Positions 1-12,101 of a DNA stretch of 64,000 nt are shown here, piece by piece. A program made the position numbers and the translations under genes. Position 1 is the stretch's first letter. The number at the start of each line of letters is the position of its first letter. The notes below the pieces were generated by a model that did not search any database, had not been told where the DNA came from, and was given only the letters and a program-made list of their open reading frames with translations. The stretch spans positions 72,708,756 through 72,772,755 of the forward strand of contig CM060731.1 in NCBI GenBank assembly GCA_030704615.1. Reading direction: 5' to 3'. This DNA is from Takakia lepidozioides. Its lineage: Eukaryota > Streptophyta > Takakiopsida > Takakiales > Takakiaceae.

Positions 1-2
1 GA

Positions 3-1312
3 CTTCTCTATGTACCTTCAGGACCTACACGACTGCGAATTCTTCAAACATGTCATGATCTTCTTGCTGTAGGACATTTCGGCTTCAACAAAACAATAGA
101 ATTGATATACATAGACTATTGATGGCCGCAGATGTGGAAACTCGTGAAAGACTTTATAAAATCTTGCGACACGTGTGCTAGAGCGAAGGGACCACAACAT
201 CGACCTTACAGCCTTCTTCAACCATTACCCATTCCCAATGGTCCATGGTCATCCGTGTCTATGGACTTTATTACGGACCTTCCAATTTCCAAGACCACCG
301 ACTCAATCCTTTTTATTGTGGATCGTTTTACGAAGATGACACATTTCATTCCATGTAACAAGACGGTTACGGGCGAGGAAACTGCAAGACTCTTCCTCAA
401 TAATATCTACCGCATTCATGGACTCCCGAATGACATCGTATCTGATCGAGGACCACAGTTCATATCAAATTTCTGGAGGAGATTATTTCACATATTGGAT
501 ACTAAGATCAACTCTCTACAGCTAATCATCCACAGACTGATGGTCAAACCGAACGTGTAAACCAGATTTTGGAGCAGTATTTTCGCTGTACGATAAATTA
601 TCACCAAGAAATTTGAATGGACCTTTTGTCATTGGCTGAGTTTGCCTACAACAACACTATACATTCTTCGACCAAGCAAACTCCATTTTCTCCAATTATG
701 GTCATCATCCTCGAGCAAACATTTTCCACATGAAGACTGTTGGAAGCCCTGCTGCAGAAAACCTTATTACTCATCTTGCTACGATTCACAAGGAGCTTAC
801 ATTCCACCTCGCAGAAGCTCAAAAACAATACAAGCATATGAAGATCAACATCGCCAACTCCAACCCCAGTTCAAGGTCGGAGATCGTGTGTGGCTTCTTC
901 GACGGGACATACAAATCTCACGACCATCAAGGAAGTTGGATTATCAACGCCTGGGACCATTCAAAATTATTCGACAAATAAATGCGGTCAGTTTTCGGCT
1001 TGAACTCCCACAAAGTATGCGCATCCATCCAGTCTTTCATGTTTTATTATTGGAGTTGTATCATCCATCGAATATTCCAGTGAGAGTTTCCGTACCACCT
1101 CCACCAATCGAAGTCAATCAGGAAATCGAGTATGAAGTCGACGAAGTCCTAGACTCTCGCATCAAGTATAAACGTTTTGAGTATTTCGTACATTGGAAAA
1201 GCTACGATATCAGCGAACGAACGTAGGAACCTTCATCCAACCTTGCCAATGCATCTAACAAAGTCCAAGAGTTTCATCAACGATATCCAGCTAAGCCCCG
1301 AGCTCCACGTTA
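3..1312 (+). pseudogene. Ty3/gypsy chromovirus pol 3' end (integrase + chromodomain), decayed
   Basis: Reading from base 3 in one frame gives the integrase zinc-binding module (CHDLLAVGHFG ... SCDTC). It is broken by a TGA at 120-122 where families have the second Trp of a YWWP motif. The catalytic core follows (SMDFITDLP, then VSDRGPQF). At about 500-560 the frame shifts, so the usual [13 protein letters not shown] motif is read out of frame. Further shifts are needed to follow the integrase C-terminus (FKVGDRVWLLRRDIQ; IHPVFHVLLLELYH) and a chromodomain (EYEVDEVLDSRI ... FEYFVHWKSYD) with a stop at about 1225. The chromodomain after integrase places it in the chromovirus lineage of Ty3/gypsy. 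Upstream gag, protease and reverse transcriptase lie outside the window. It cannot encode an intact polyprotein. Confidence 0.9.
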
Positions 1313-1467
1313 ATAAGATATCACAACGATGATGTCAGCCAAATTAGCTTCAAGGTGAAGACTCCACATTCAGTGTATCTTATATACATTAAGGAGAGAG
1401 GTTCTCCAACTCTAAGCAAGTCCAAGATCTTACCGCTCCTCGAGGAATTCGGCGCTAGAGGAGGGGG

Positions 1468-2082
1468 TGATGTCACGGACATAGTCCAGAGGAACTTACC
1501 AGGAGTAAATACCAGAAGTTACCAAGTTACCATGTTACCGAAAGTTATCATGACTTACCGTGATTTATCATGATTTACCATTACTTACCAAGTTACCGAG
1601 AGTTTACCAAATTACCAATAGTAACTTGGGAAACTACTCAGGAAACTTCCTTTGGAGGAAACTTTTCCATCAAGATACCTCATTTGCTTAAGGAAGCTTC
1701 TCCATCAAGAATCATTTGTTTAATCTTAGAAACTTCTCCAGTAAGAAACCTCCGTAGGGGAAACTTCTTGGGGAAGCTTCTTAGTAGCCAGTATATATAG
1801 GAGACGAGACTGGACACTCTTCAGTCTCGCCAACACAAGTTCAAGCTACTCTTGTTCCAAGTCCAGTACTCCAGTCCAGCTCCCAGTATCCAGTCCAGTT
1901 TCCAGCATTCCAGTATCCGAGTTGAGTTCCAGTATTTTGTACTCTTGTCCATTGTTATAAAGATCATCTTGATTCATGTTCACCTACCATGCATTCGGCC
2001 ATGCCGACCTTGACTTCTTGTCTAGTCTTGTATCTCTAGTCTGATCTCTTGTTTGTGTTCTGTCATGTTCTCGTCCTTGACA
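1468..2082 (+). mobile_element. Probable 3' LTR of the chromovirus at 0-1.3 kb
   Basis: A purine tract at 1457-1467 (AGAGGAGGGGG) directly precedes TGATGTCACGG, a typical polypurine-tract/LTR junction. A TATA-like TATATATA lies at about 1792-1799, followed by short pyrimidine-rich CCAGT repeats. The left edge is well supported. The right edge is a guess at the CA near 2082, because the partner LTR is outside the window and no target duplication can be checked. Confidence 0.55.
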
Positions 2083-3440
2083 CCTACTTTGAATTCTCTT
2101 GAGCTTGCAGATAAGGATGTGTGCAAAAAGAACATGCTACTGCCTGCAGCCCCAATTTCGGCCCGCTTGCTCCCGGTTTGACATGATAATGTTTGCTTAT
2201 GACTTATCTTTTGCTGCTGCTGATGGAGCACTTTGGCCTGGCAGCTTTGTTTCAGGCAGCACTGCATATGAATCCTACCTTGTCTTGAGTCTTTGACAAC
2301 TTTGCTTGTGGATTTTTAGACTTGGTTCCCTTTCTTTTTGGCATTAAAAGAGGATTGATGGTATAAGGAACAAGTCATAAATGGTTGTTTTGCTATAAGG
2401 ATGAGGAGCCCTGAGTTTTGTTAAAGAAGACCGCATGATAAGGCAGTGACAGGCCGTTTTCAGACTTGGTTTTGTTGTGGAATGAAGCATAGTGAGGTTC
2501 TATTTGCAAAACATGGCATTAGCCTCCTGTGATACAATGACGGTAAGCTCTAAAGGACTCTGGCCAATGATTATTTACTCTATTTTGCCATTTGAACAGC
2601 CACCTGCATTGTTTGATTTATCTTGGCCAAGTGGGCTTGGTCTTGGACACTCAAAGTGTATATGTGTCCAGATCTGGATGTTGTGACAGGACAAACTTTT
2701 CTTCCATGCAAGAGTCATATGTGCACAGGTCCTGAATATTTACAATGACAGACTATTCTTACATACCCATAAGGCTTTGCAAGATGCATGCTTTGGGATG
2801 CTTACATTTGGCCAAATGTGAAGCTGTAATATGGCTTACCTTGCCCAAGTAGTGTACTTGGTGGCAGGCCTGAAGTGTAATTAATTGCAGGTTGGTCCTT
2901 CCTGCTGCTGGTGTGAACACTCACTGAATGTGTTGCAAGGCAGGTTGGTCCTTCCTGCTGCTGGTGTGAACACTCACTGAATGTGTTGCAAGGCAGACTG
3001 TTCTTACCTACTTTGCATAATGCTTGTCTTGGATCATCTCAAGGTACTTGTGTGTGCATATCTTGGATCTGTAATGTGGCAAGATACTCTTATATGCCCA
3101 TGATATATTGCATGGTGCATATCTTATGGATAACTATGGATGATGTAATTTGAGGCTGCAATCTGACTTATATTGTGCATAAGGGTCACTTGGGTACATG
3201 ACAGGAATCTGATTATGAACAAACCCCGCCCTCCCACCCTGTTTTATCATGACTGGTGGCGTCACTTGGTGTGTTATGACAAGACTGGAAATGGTAGATG
3301 GTGCCCTGTCATGGTGCTGTTTATGTCTTTAATTGACAATGACCCTAGTTGGTCTTGTCCATGTCTTGACATGACATGAATATCTTCCCTCTCTCTTTTT
3401 AACTTTTTCTGCATAGGGGTCAACTCTGAGGTTAAGAAAA
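2083..3440. other. Intergenic; one 53-bp tandem duplication
   Basis: No recognisable gene on either strand. A perfect tandem duplication with period 53 occupies 2887-2992, each copy starting GCAGGTTGGTCC. The rest is unique-looking, moderately AT-rich DNA. Confidence 0.5.
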
Positions 3441-3456
3441 CCATGCTTTGTGGCAG

Positions 3457-3642
3457 GGTATCATCCCCAGACTGTGGAAAAATGTTTGCTCGGTTGTCTG
3501 TATGTTGAGTGGAACTATGCAGCAATATGTGCCGGCATTGAAACACTTTGCTGAAAAGGTCCCTTTGATTTCTCCTGTATACAAGGCCTGTGATATGGCC
3601 AGAATCAGCGGACTTTTAGTTCCTTCCACTGAATCCCAATAG
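3457..3642 (+). other. Unrecognised exon-like open frame
   Basis: A short open frame follows a splice-acceptor-like GTGGCAG and ends at TAG 3640-3642. It reads GIIPRLWKNV ... VPALKHFAEKVPL ... GLLVPSTESQ, with a protein-like composition. There is no ATG and no recognised family. It may be a terminal exon or gene fragment, on the strand opposite RPN11 and downstream of its stop. Confidence 0.2.
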
Positions 3643-4211
3643 GTAAGTATGTGGACCATCTACATCCGAGTCAAGAGAACCTCCAGAAACAATTGACTTG
3701 TTGATGTTGTCGTTGGGCAAGAGTATGAGGTGGTGGTCACAAGTGTCACAGGTAGGTTCTCTAGACCAGGCCATGCATACCTATGCAGGATCATTTGGTT
3801 TCTACCCTAACTGGGCATGAGTGTTTTGCTTGATGAAATTGATTATGCTCTCTTCCATCCATTGGGGGACTGTTGAACGACAAAGTATTTCTTGGAAGGT
3901 GTGTTTTGTAAAGATGCAGAACTGGCAGGACATGGATCGAATAAGTAATTTGACTTCACATGAGTGGTCCTGCAAACAATACCTCTTTATAAGTATACTT
4001 GGCCATCTTAATTGTTGGTGGCTTCCCCAGGTCTAGATTGATATAAACTTGGGGATGTTCTTAGCATTAGGGGCTTCAGAAACGAAGTGCTAATCTTTGA
4101 ACTCATTCAGAGAAAGAATGTGACTCTGAGCACCAGACAAAATGGATGAAGAGGGTAAGAATGCGCATCACATCTGAATTTACATGTATGAAAAACAGTA
4201 TACCTGATTTG

Positions 4212-5956
<1,745 letters not shown>

Positions 5957-7227
5957 CTTCAACCCTGCAAGCACCCAACCGGAGAAGGAAGGAAATGAAA
6001 CGAGACGAGAGCACGAGCGAAGAATCACGCCCAGTAGGAAGTTTTCCAACCACTTTATCTAGGGCCTAACCCTAATCTGGAAGCATTCATCAGTAGGTGG
6101 GTTTCCTGGGTGCTTCTGACACCAATCATTCCCGTTAGGTTCCTTTCGCTCTCGAGTTTGTGACAGGCTATCGAGGCCAAGAAGAATCTGAATTTCGGAC
6201 TGAACAGGCAAGCTCTTTGCCTTCCTATGATAGCAATGTCAAACTGTTGTAGCAATTAGTTCTAATCTGAAATGTCAGAGGTTGTCATTGAACTGATTCT
6301 GATGCTTACCACTCAGGGAACTCTTTCCAATTTATCCCCTTGGATTGAGGTATCTGGAATGTTGAAAACTGTTTTGTCCTTTGGGACCTTTCTACCAAGT
6401 CACCCTGGTCAGGGGTGATATACATATTTCTGGTAGCTCCTGTATTTTGCCTCCTTGGGATGCACTTTCTGAGTGTTAAATCCACGACTCTTTGTTTCAC
6501 AAGCAGGCACAGGTGATGTAGCATCTGGGCCAAGACAGAGGTCAGCTGTTGTCTCTCCTTCAGTCCTGGAAAAGGGCTGTCAGGCTGTCTATTGCTACTT
6601 TGATCTGTTGTCTGCCTCCCTCATTTCTCTGAGCTTCATGAGAATTTAGACGCCTGCTTTTGGTTGGTTCTTTCTCTCTGTCTGTGGTGCTGAGAGGGCA
6701 TTTTCTCATGGTTGCAACGAGCCATTTTGTCAATAACACCGATTAGAAATCAAGATTACTTTATATTAACGTTCTTACAGTGTCGAAGTTCTTGTATCAA
6801 GCAAGCTGATTGATGATGCCTTACAGTTGAATCCAAATCTTTGCTGTGTTGCCATGTTAGTTGGAGAGCAGCTCTAAACTAGTGTTTAAGGGATGTCTTT
6901 ACATCTCAGAGTAAGTCGCTCATGTTAGTCAAAATTTGTCTTTGTGGTGTCAATATCCAAACCCAGTTAAATGCAGAAAAGCCTTTCATCTGCCAAACAG
7001 CCTGTCTGCTGGTGAATGGTGGCACTTGGTACTTGGTCATAGAGGATACTCCAAAGATGCCAATTCCAGCTCTTATTCAAGTTGAAATACAAATGTGGGT
7101 GCCTCACCTCTAAGCTGTAGGGGCGGCTTCCAAATTCCTCTGGCCAGGAGAAGCCTCAAGCTGTGACTCGGCATGGATGACACTGGCATTGCTTGATGGC
7201 AAAAGAAGAACATGTGTCTTGATTACC
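5957..7227. other. 5' flank of RPN11 and spacer to PPR1; no gene seen
   Basis: Short frames only. The first few hundred bases should hold the RPN11 promoter and 5' UTR, but no individual element can be assigned with confidence. Confidence 0.4.
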
Positions 7228-7662
7228 AGCTCCATGGCTAGCAAAATCAATGCCAAACATTAGGAGCAAAGTGGTTGACATTGTTTGCATGCCTGACAAT
7301 ATTTGAGATGAACTTGGTGGCCGTGGGTCAGTCATTGCAATTCTTGATGACACAGATGGCTGCACCAGGGGGCATGCTAAGTAGCCCAAATGCAGCGGCC
7401 AGCTTCTCAGTGTTGCAGTCAACAGATAGTATTGCTACCCTCCAAATGATGCATTACAATGTGTCAAACATGCACCAGCCTCCTTCATCCACACAGAACC
7501 GAGCTCAGATTCACAGATGCAGTTCGTGATCTACAATGAATGCATGCACTCCATTCTCCATCTTTTCTCCCTGGCTTCAGCTTTCTCACACCCCTGCCCT
7601 CCATCATTTTACAATTGCATTATCCCCCCGTCTCCCTGCAGTATATACATTATAGCCTGCTG
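7228..7662 (-). pseudogene. Decayed E+/DYW tail of PPR1
   Basis: Downstream of the PPR1 stop the minus strand still carries DYW-domain landmarks in shifting frames. In order these are MENGVHAFIVD (the E+ motif usually reading VHTFVVDD), WMKEAGACLTH (usually QMKEAGYVPDT), then TEKLAAAFGLLSMPPGAA, IKNCND-stop-PTATKFI and a weak NHFAPNVWH. The conserved cysteine before the His/Thr-Ala-Thr-Lys motif is replaced by TGA, and the terminal Asp-Tyr-Trp is gone. The gene was once PLS-E-DYW, the class associated with C-to-U RNA editing, and the deaminase-like part is lost. Confidence 0.75.
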
Positions 7663-10014
7663 TCAGTCACTCTGGAGAATACTTCCTGCTGCCCGTTCTG
7701 CTACTGCAACATCGCCATGAATTTGGCAGGCACTAAGCAAGGCCTTCCATATGCATGTATCAGCCATGATTTGCATTCTGTTGATAAGGCTCTCTGCTTC
7801 ATCTAATCGCCCTGCACGACCAAGAAGGTCCACCATACAGCCAAAATGCTCCACCGTAGGTATGAGGTTATGATCTCGACTCATGGAATTGAAGTAGTGA
7901 TGGCCTTCATCCGCGAGGCCGACATGGCTGCATGCAGAGAGAAGAGACATAAAAGTGACACTGTTCGGCTTCAAACCTTCCTTGTGCATTTGTTCAAAGA
8001 GTTGCAGGGCTTCCCTACCAAACCCATGCTGAGCATATCCTGTGATCATGGCATTCCATGAGATCACATCTTTTTGAGCCATACTGTCAAACACTCGACG
8101 TGCATCATTCATGCTTCCACACTTGGTGTACATGTCAACAAGTGAAGTCTCCAGGATGATATCAAGCACACTACTATTTTTGCTAATGTCAGCATGGACC
8201 TTCTTGCCCTTTTCCAGGGCTCCTAAACAGGCACATACATTAAGAACACAAATGAATGTGACACTGTTAGGGGTCACCCCTTCTTGTTGCATTTGCTCAT
8301 ACATCTCGAAAACCTCCCTACCGAACCCATGCTGAGCATATCCTGTTATCATGGCAGTCCATGAGATCACATCTCGCTGAGCCATAGTATCAAACACTTG
8401 ATGTGCATCCTTCATGCTCCCACATTTGGCATACATGCTGACAAGGGCAGTTTCCAAAGTAATATGTGATGTAATTCCAACATTTCTGATGTGAGTATGG
8501 ACCTCTTTGCCCTTTTCCAGGGCTCCGAAGGTTCCACATGTATTGAGAATGCAAATAAATGTCACTCTGTTAGGCACCACCTCCTCCTGTTGCATCTGCT
8601 CATAAATCTCAAAAGCCTCCTTACCACACCCATGCTGATTATATCCGGTAATCATGCTATTCCATGAAACCACATCTCGTTCTGCCATTCTATCGAACAT
8701 TTGACGTGCTTCCACTATGCTCCCGCATTTCGCATACATGTCTATAAGGGCATTCTCCAAATTTATGTGTGATACAATTTCAGCTTTCATTATCTTAACA
8801 TGGACCTCTCTGCCCTTTTCCACGGCTCCTAAGCTCGCACAGGCTCTGAGAATGCATATGAAGGTGACACTATTAGGGGGCACCCTGTCCTGTTGCATCT
8901 GCTCATACATCTCGATAGCCTCCTTACCAGACCCACGCTGAATATATCCTCCAATCATGGCATTCCATGAAACCACATCTCTTGTAGTCATATTATCGAA
9001 CACTTTAAGTGCATCCTCTATGCTCCCACATTTGGCATACATGTCGACCAGTGTATTCTCTAAATTAATGTATGATACAATTCCAGCTTTGATAATTTCA
9101 ACATGGAACTCTTTGCCCTTCTCCAAGGCTCGTAGTCTGGCACAAGCCTTGAGCATGCAAATGAAAGTGACAGGGTCAGGTGTCACCCCTTCCTGTCGCA
9201 TTTGTTCAAAGATTTTGAATACTTCCCCACACCCATGTTCAACATATCCGGCGATCATGGCGTTCCATGAGACTACATTGCGCTTAGTCATTTTGTCAAA
9301 CACTTGACACGCATCCTTTATGCTCCCACATTTGGCATACATGTCAACAAGGGTAGTCTCCATATATATATCTAATACAATTCCACTCTTGATAATGTCA
9401 CGATGGACCCGCTTACCTTTGTCAAGGGCTCCTAGGCTGGCACAGGCATTGAGAATGCAAATGAATATGATCTTGACTGGCTTTGACCCCTCCCATTGCA
9501 TTTGCTCATAGATTGTGAAAGCCTGTTGAGCATGCCCATGCTTTGCATATCCTGCCACCAGTGCTGCCCATGTAAATGTATCTCGTTCAGGCATTCTGTC
9601 AAACACTTTTCTTGCATCCACCATGCTCCCACACTTTCCATACATGTTGATGATGCTGTTCACTAGAAAAATATTTGGCCTGAATCCACTTCGAATAATG
9701 TGGGCATGCACCTGCTGTCCCTGTCCCAGAGCTTTCGTTCTGATGCAGGCCTGCAAAAGATCAATATAAGTTTTGCAGTCGGCCTGAATGCCTGGTTGGT
9801 TCAATATCTGCAATGCGTCTTTCAAGCGTCCCTCCTTACATAGTGTCCTCACATTGCGACTGTCAGAGGAGTTTTTCTTGACTGCCTCTCTCAGCCCACT
9901 TTCACAAGCATTGGTGACGGTGAAGGTGCTACCTTTGCCAGAAGCCTGATAAGTCAAAATAAATTGTGCTGGATGCAACCCTGTCATCTTCCATGTCTCA
10001 GAGCTCGTAGTCAT
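7663..10014 (-). CDS. PLS-class PPR protein, 783 aa, truncated in the E motif
   Basis: One uninterrupted frame from ATG 10014-10012 to the stop at 7663. After an N-terminal region of about 50 residues it consists of PPR repeats in P-L-S triplets of about 101 residues. Six MY-x-KCGS units are visible, each with VTFIC ... ACASLGALEKGK and RDVVSWNAMI. The C-terminal repeats (LLGRAGRLDEAESLINRM) are followed by the start of an E motif (WKALLSACQIHGDVAVAERA) ending after LQSD. PPR proteins bind organellar RNA one base per repeat, and PLS-E/DYW members specify editing sites. Plastid or mitochondrial import is expected from the family, but no clear transit peptide can be called. It may still bind RNA and recruit a deaminase in trans, or be an early pseudogene. 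The repeats are also near-identical at DNA level (about 303-bp period), which favours unequal exchange. Confidence 0.85.
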   Translation of the reverse strand: MTTSSETWKMTGLHPAQFILTYQASGKGSTFTVTNACESGLREAVKKNSSDSRNVRTLCKEGRLKDALQILNQPGIQADCKTYIDLLQACIRTKALGQGQQVHAHIIRSGFRPNIFLVNSIINMYGKCGSMVDARKVFDRMPERDTFTWAALVAGYAKHGHAQQAFTIYEQMQWEGSKPVKIIFICILNACASLGALDKGKRVHRDIIKSGIVLDIYMETTLVDMYAKCGSIKDACQVFDKMTKRNVVSWNAMIAGYVEHGCGEVFKIFEQMRQEGVTPDPVTFICMLKACARLRALEKGKEFHVEIIKAGIVSYINLENTLVDMYAKCGSIEDALKVFDNMTTRDVVSWNAMIGGYIQRGSGKEAIEMYEQMQQDRVPPNSVTFICILRACASLGAVEKGREVHVKIMKAEIVSHINLENALIDMYAKCGSIVEARQMFDRMAERDVVSWNSMITGYNQHGCGKEAFEIYEQMQQEEVVPNRVTFICILNTCGTFGALEKGKEVHTHIRNVGITSHITLETALVSMYAKCGSMKDAHQVFDTMAQRDVISWTAMITGYAQHGFGREVFEMYEQMQQEGVTPNSVTFICVLNVCACLGALEKGKKVHADISKNSSVLDIILETSLVDMYTKCGSMNDARRVFDSMAQKDVISWNAMITGYAQHGFGREALQLFEQMHKEGLKPNSVTFMSLLSACSHVGLADEGHHYFNSMSRDHNLIPTVEHFGCMVDLLGRAGRLDEAESLINRMQIMADTCIWKALLSACQIHGDVAVAERAAGSILQSD

Positions 10015-12101
10015 GAACCTTCGAACTAAAACTCAAATGATACATCTCAAACCTCCTAGATACTTCTGGCAAAGATCTCTTCATTTGACTTGAAATATAC
10101 CCCCTCTTATTCTTGACATCAGAACCATTGACTGATTGGCCTGGACCTTGTATAATGGCAGCTAATTCTACTTTCACCCAAGGATGGCTCTGAGTTCAAA
10201 GGACCTCCTCTGCTCACTTATGACTGAACTCTGGTGATATTGGACTCTCCTGTGAAAACAAAAGTGTGCAGCTGAGCAGCCATAGGTTTAACCACAACCT
10301 CGCATAGAAGCTTGAATCACTAAAGCTCTAGAAATTTCTTCTTTACCCATCTGTATTGTTGCTCGGTGGCCCCAGGCTGTGCATTGAGATGCGTTGTGAG
10401 TGACAGTGCAATCCCGGCCACATGTTCCATCTCCATCCACTGCAAATGGCTTCTTGTGACTCTGCACTTGCAATATGGAATTTCTGGCTGGGTTTCCACA
10501 CCTGACATTGAGATCTGCTCAAACTACACCATTGAGAATAATTGCATAGACCATAGTCAGAATGAGCACATAATCTCCATGCCCTTGTCCATCACTCACT
10601 GTAACTTCGAATGCGCACCTCGATTGGCGGGTGCGTAACGGAAATGCATACATCTCTTGGAAGTTTACACGAGGAGACGGCCTGGTGGGTGTTTCCCAAC
10701 AGCGGGGTACCTTACAGGGACTATGCCGCACGGAGCTGCCCATGCAACTCTCTCTCTCTCCCTCTCTCTCTCCATGAAGGGACACCAGAGATATATGAAG
10801 ATTCATCAGATGTTTCAACGCATATAGATGGAGCTAATGGAGGATAAGCGAGTCGATCACATTCACGTTCCTCTGAATTGCTTCGACCGAAATTGGCTGA
10901 CTTTCGGCTATTATGGGCCCAGGATCATTTGGACTCTGGATTGGTAAAATACAATTTAGATCCCTAGAAATTTGAACAAAGAGACTGTGTTTCTGATTGC
11001 TGCCCTTTATCTCATCTACATCTTTCTCTCGGTTTGGCCGAAAGCTCCACACTCCTACTGGCTCTCATTGACCGTGCATTACGCTGGTTTGGCAAAGGGC
11101 GTTGGCGACAGTGAAAGGAGGGTAATAGCAGAGCTCCAAAGAGCAAGAGAGGTTACTTGACAGTTTGAATTGTCCTCGATAGACTAGGGGAATTCGAAGT
11201 TTAAAAATTCAGAGGTGTCTCCTGGCTTCAGTCTATTTGTAAGTTTAGTATGTGCACGAGGAAGAGAATACTAACCCATAGTAGCTTGCATGGAAGTCAT
11301 TCAAAGCGACAGTAGCAGTCCTCAGTACTGAGTGAGGCAGCCGAAAGGTGGCAAAGGTCTCATAATATGCAGTTCTTTGCAACGCAGGTGAAGCAATGAG
11401 CCTAGGACAGCTCTGGCATGAATCCTTCTCATATCCTTCTCTGTGGTGGGACAGCAGGCTTGAGAAGGTGAGGCTATATCCAGAGTCCAATTAGGACAGG
11501 AAACAGGGGATTGTGACCTAGCTGGCATGATGATCTTTGGGGACTAGATTGTATCTCCAGTTCTAATCACAATTTCTAATCACAATTTCTCTCTGTGTCT
11601 TGGAAACAAAGCAAAAGTAATCTTGCTGTTGCTATCAAGAGGTTACTTACTGCTCCTTGTCTACAGGCCATGAATGTAGATTATTCAAGGTTGTTCCCTG
11701 TCAATTGAAAGATGTTCAACACTAATTTGGATGGAGATTGGTCTGTGGCTGCCCCAGGTTGAAACTGCCCACTTGTGTTTATCAAAGAAAAGTTCAAGAT
11801 CACCAGACTTCAGACATAAGCACACACAGGAGGTCCTTTGGTTTGAGAGTTGGTCAAACTGTCCTTGGGTAGAAGCAGACCTAGCTGCCATCAGCCAAGG
11901 TGGAGCACAATCTGAAGCTGCTTCTAAAGTTGATGCAGACCATGGAGCTTCACCCAAAGAATACAGCAGGTATTGTTTTGGTGATTATTCCAGCATCTCA
12001 AATCAGTAAACATTCCTCAGGGAGATGTTTTGCTACACTAGGAGCTTTGGGATCTCATATGTGGGTTTTCTTGTGAAGGTGGCAGGGATGAATTAGGCAC
12101 A
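10015..12101. other. Spacer between two divergently transcribed PPR genes
   Basis: Contains the likely 5' regions of PPR1 (minus) and PPR2 (plus). A CT-rich microsatellite sits at about 10749-10773. An open frame at 11731-12009 (plus) ends 93 bases before the PPR2 frame and shows no known domain. No RNA gene or further coding region is supported. Confidence 0.4.

Noticed and set aside
10749-10773. CT-rich run as a promoter element
   Set aside because: A simple microsatellite; nothing ties it to a start site.
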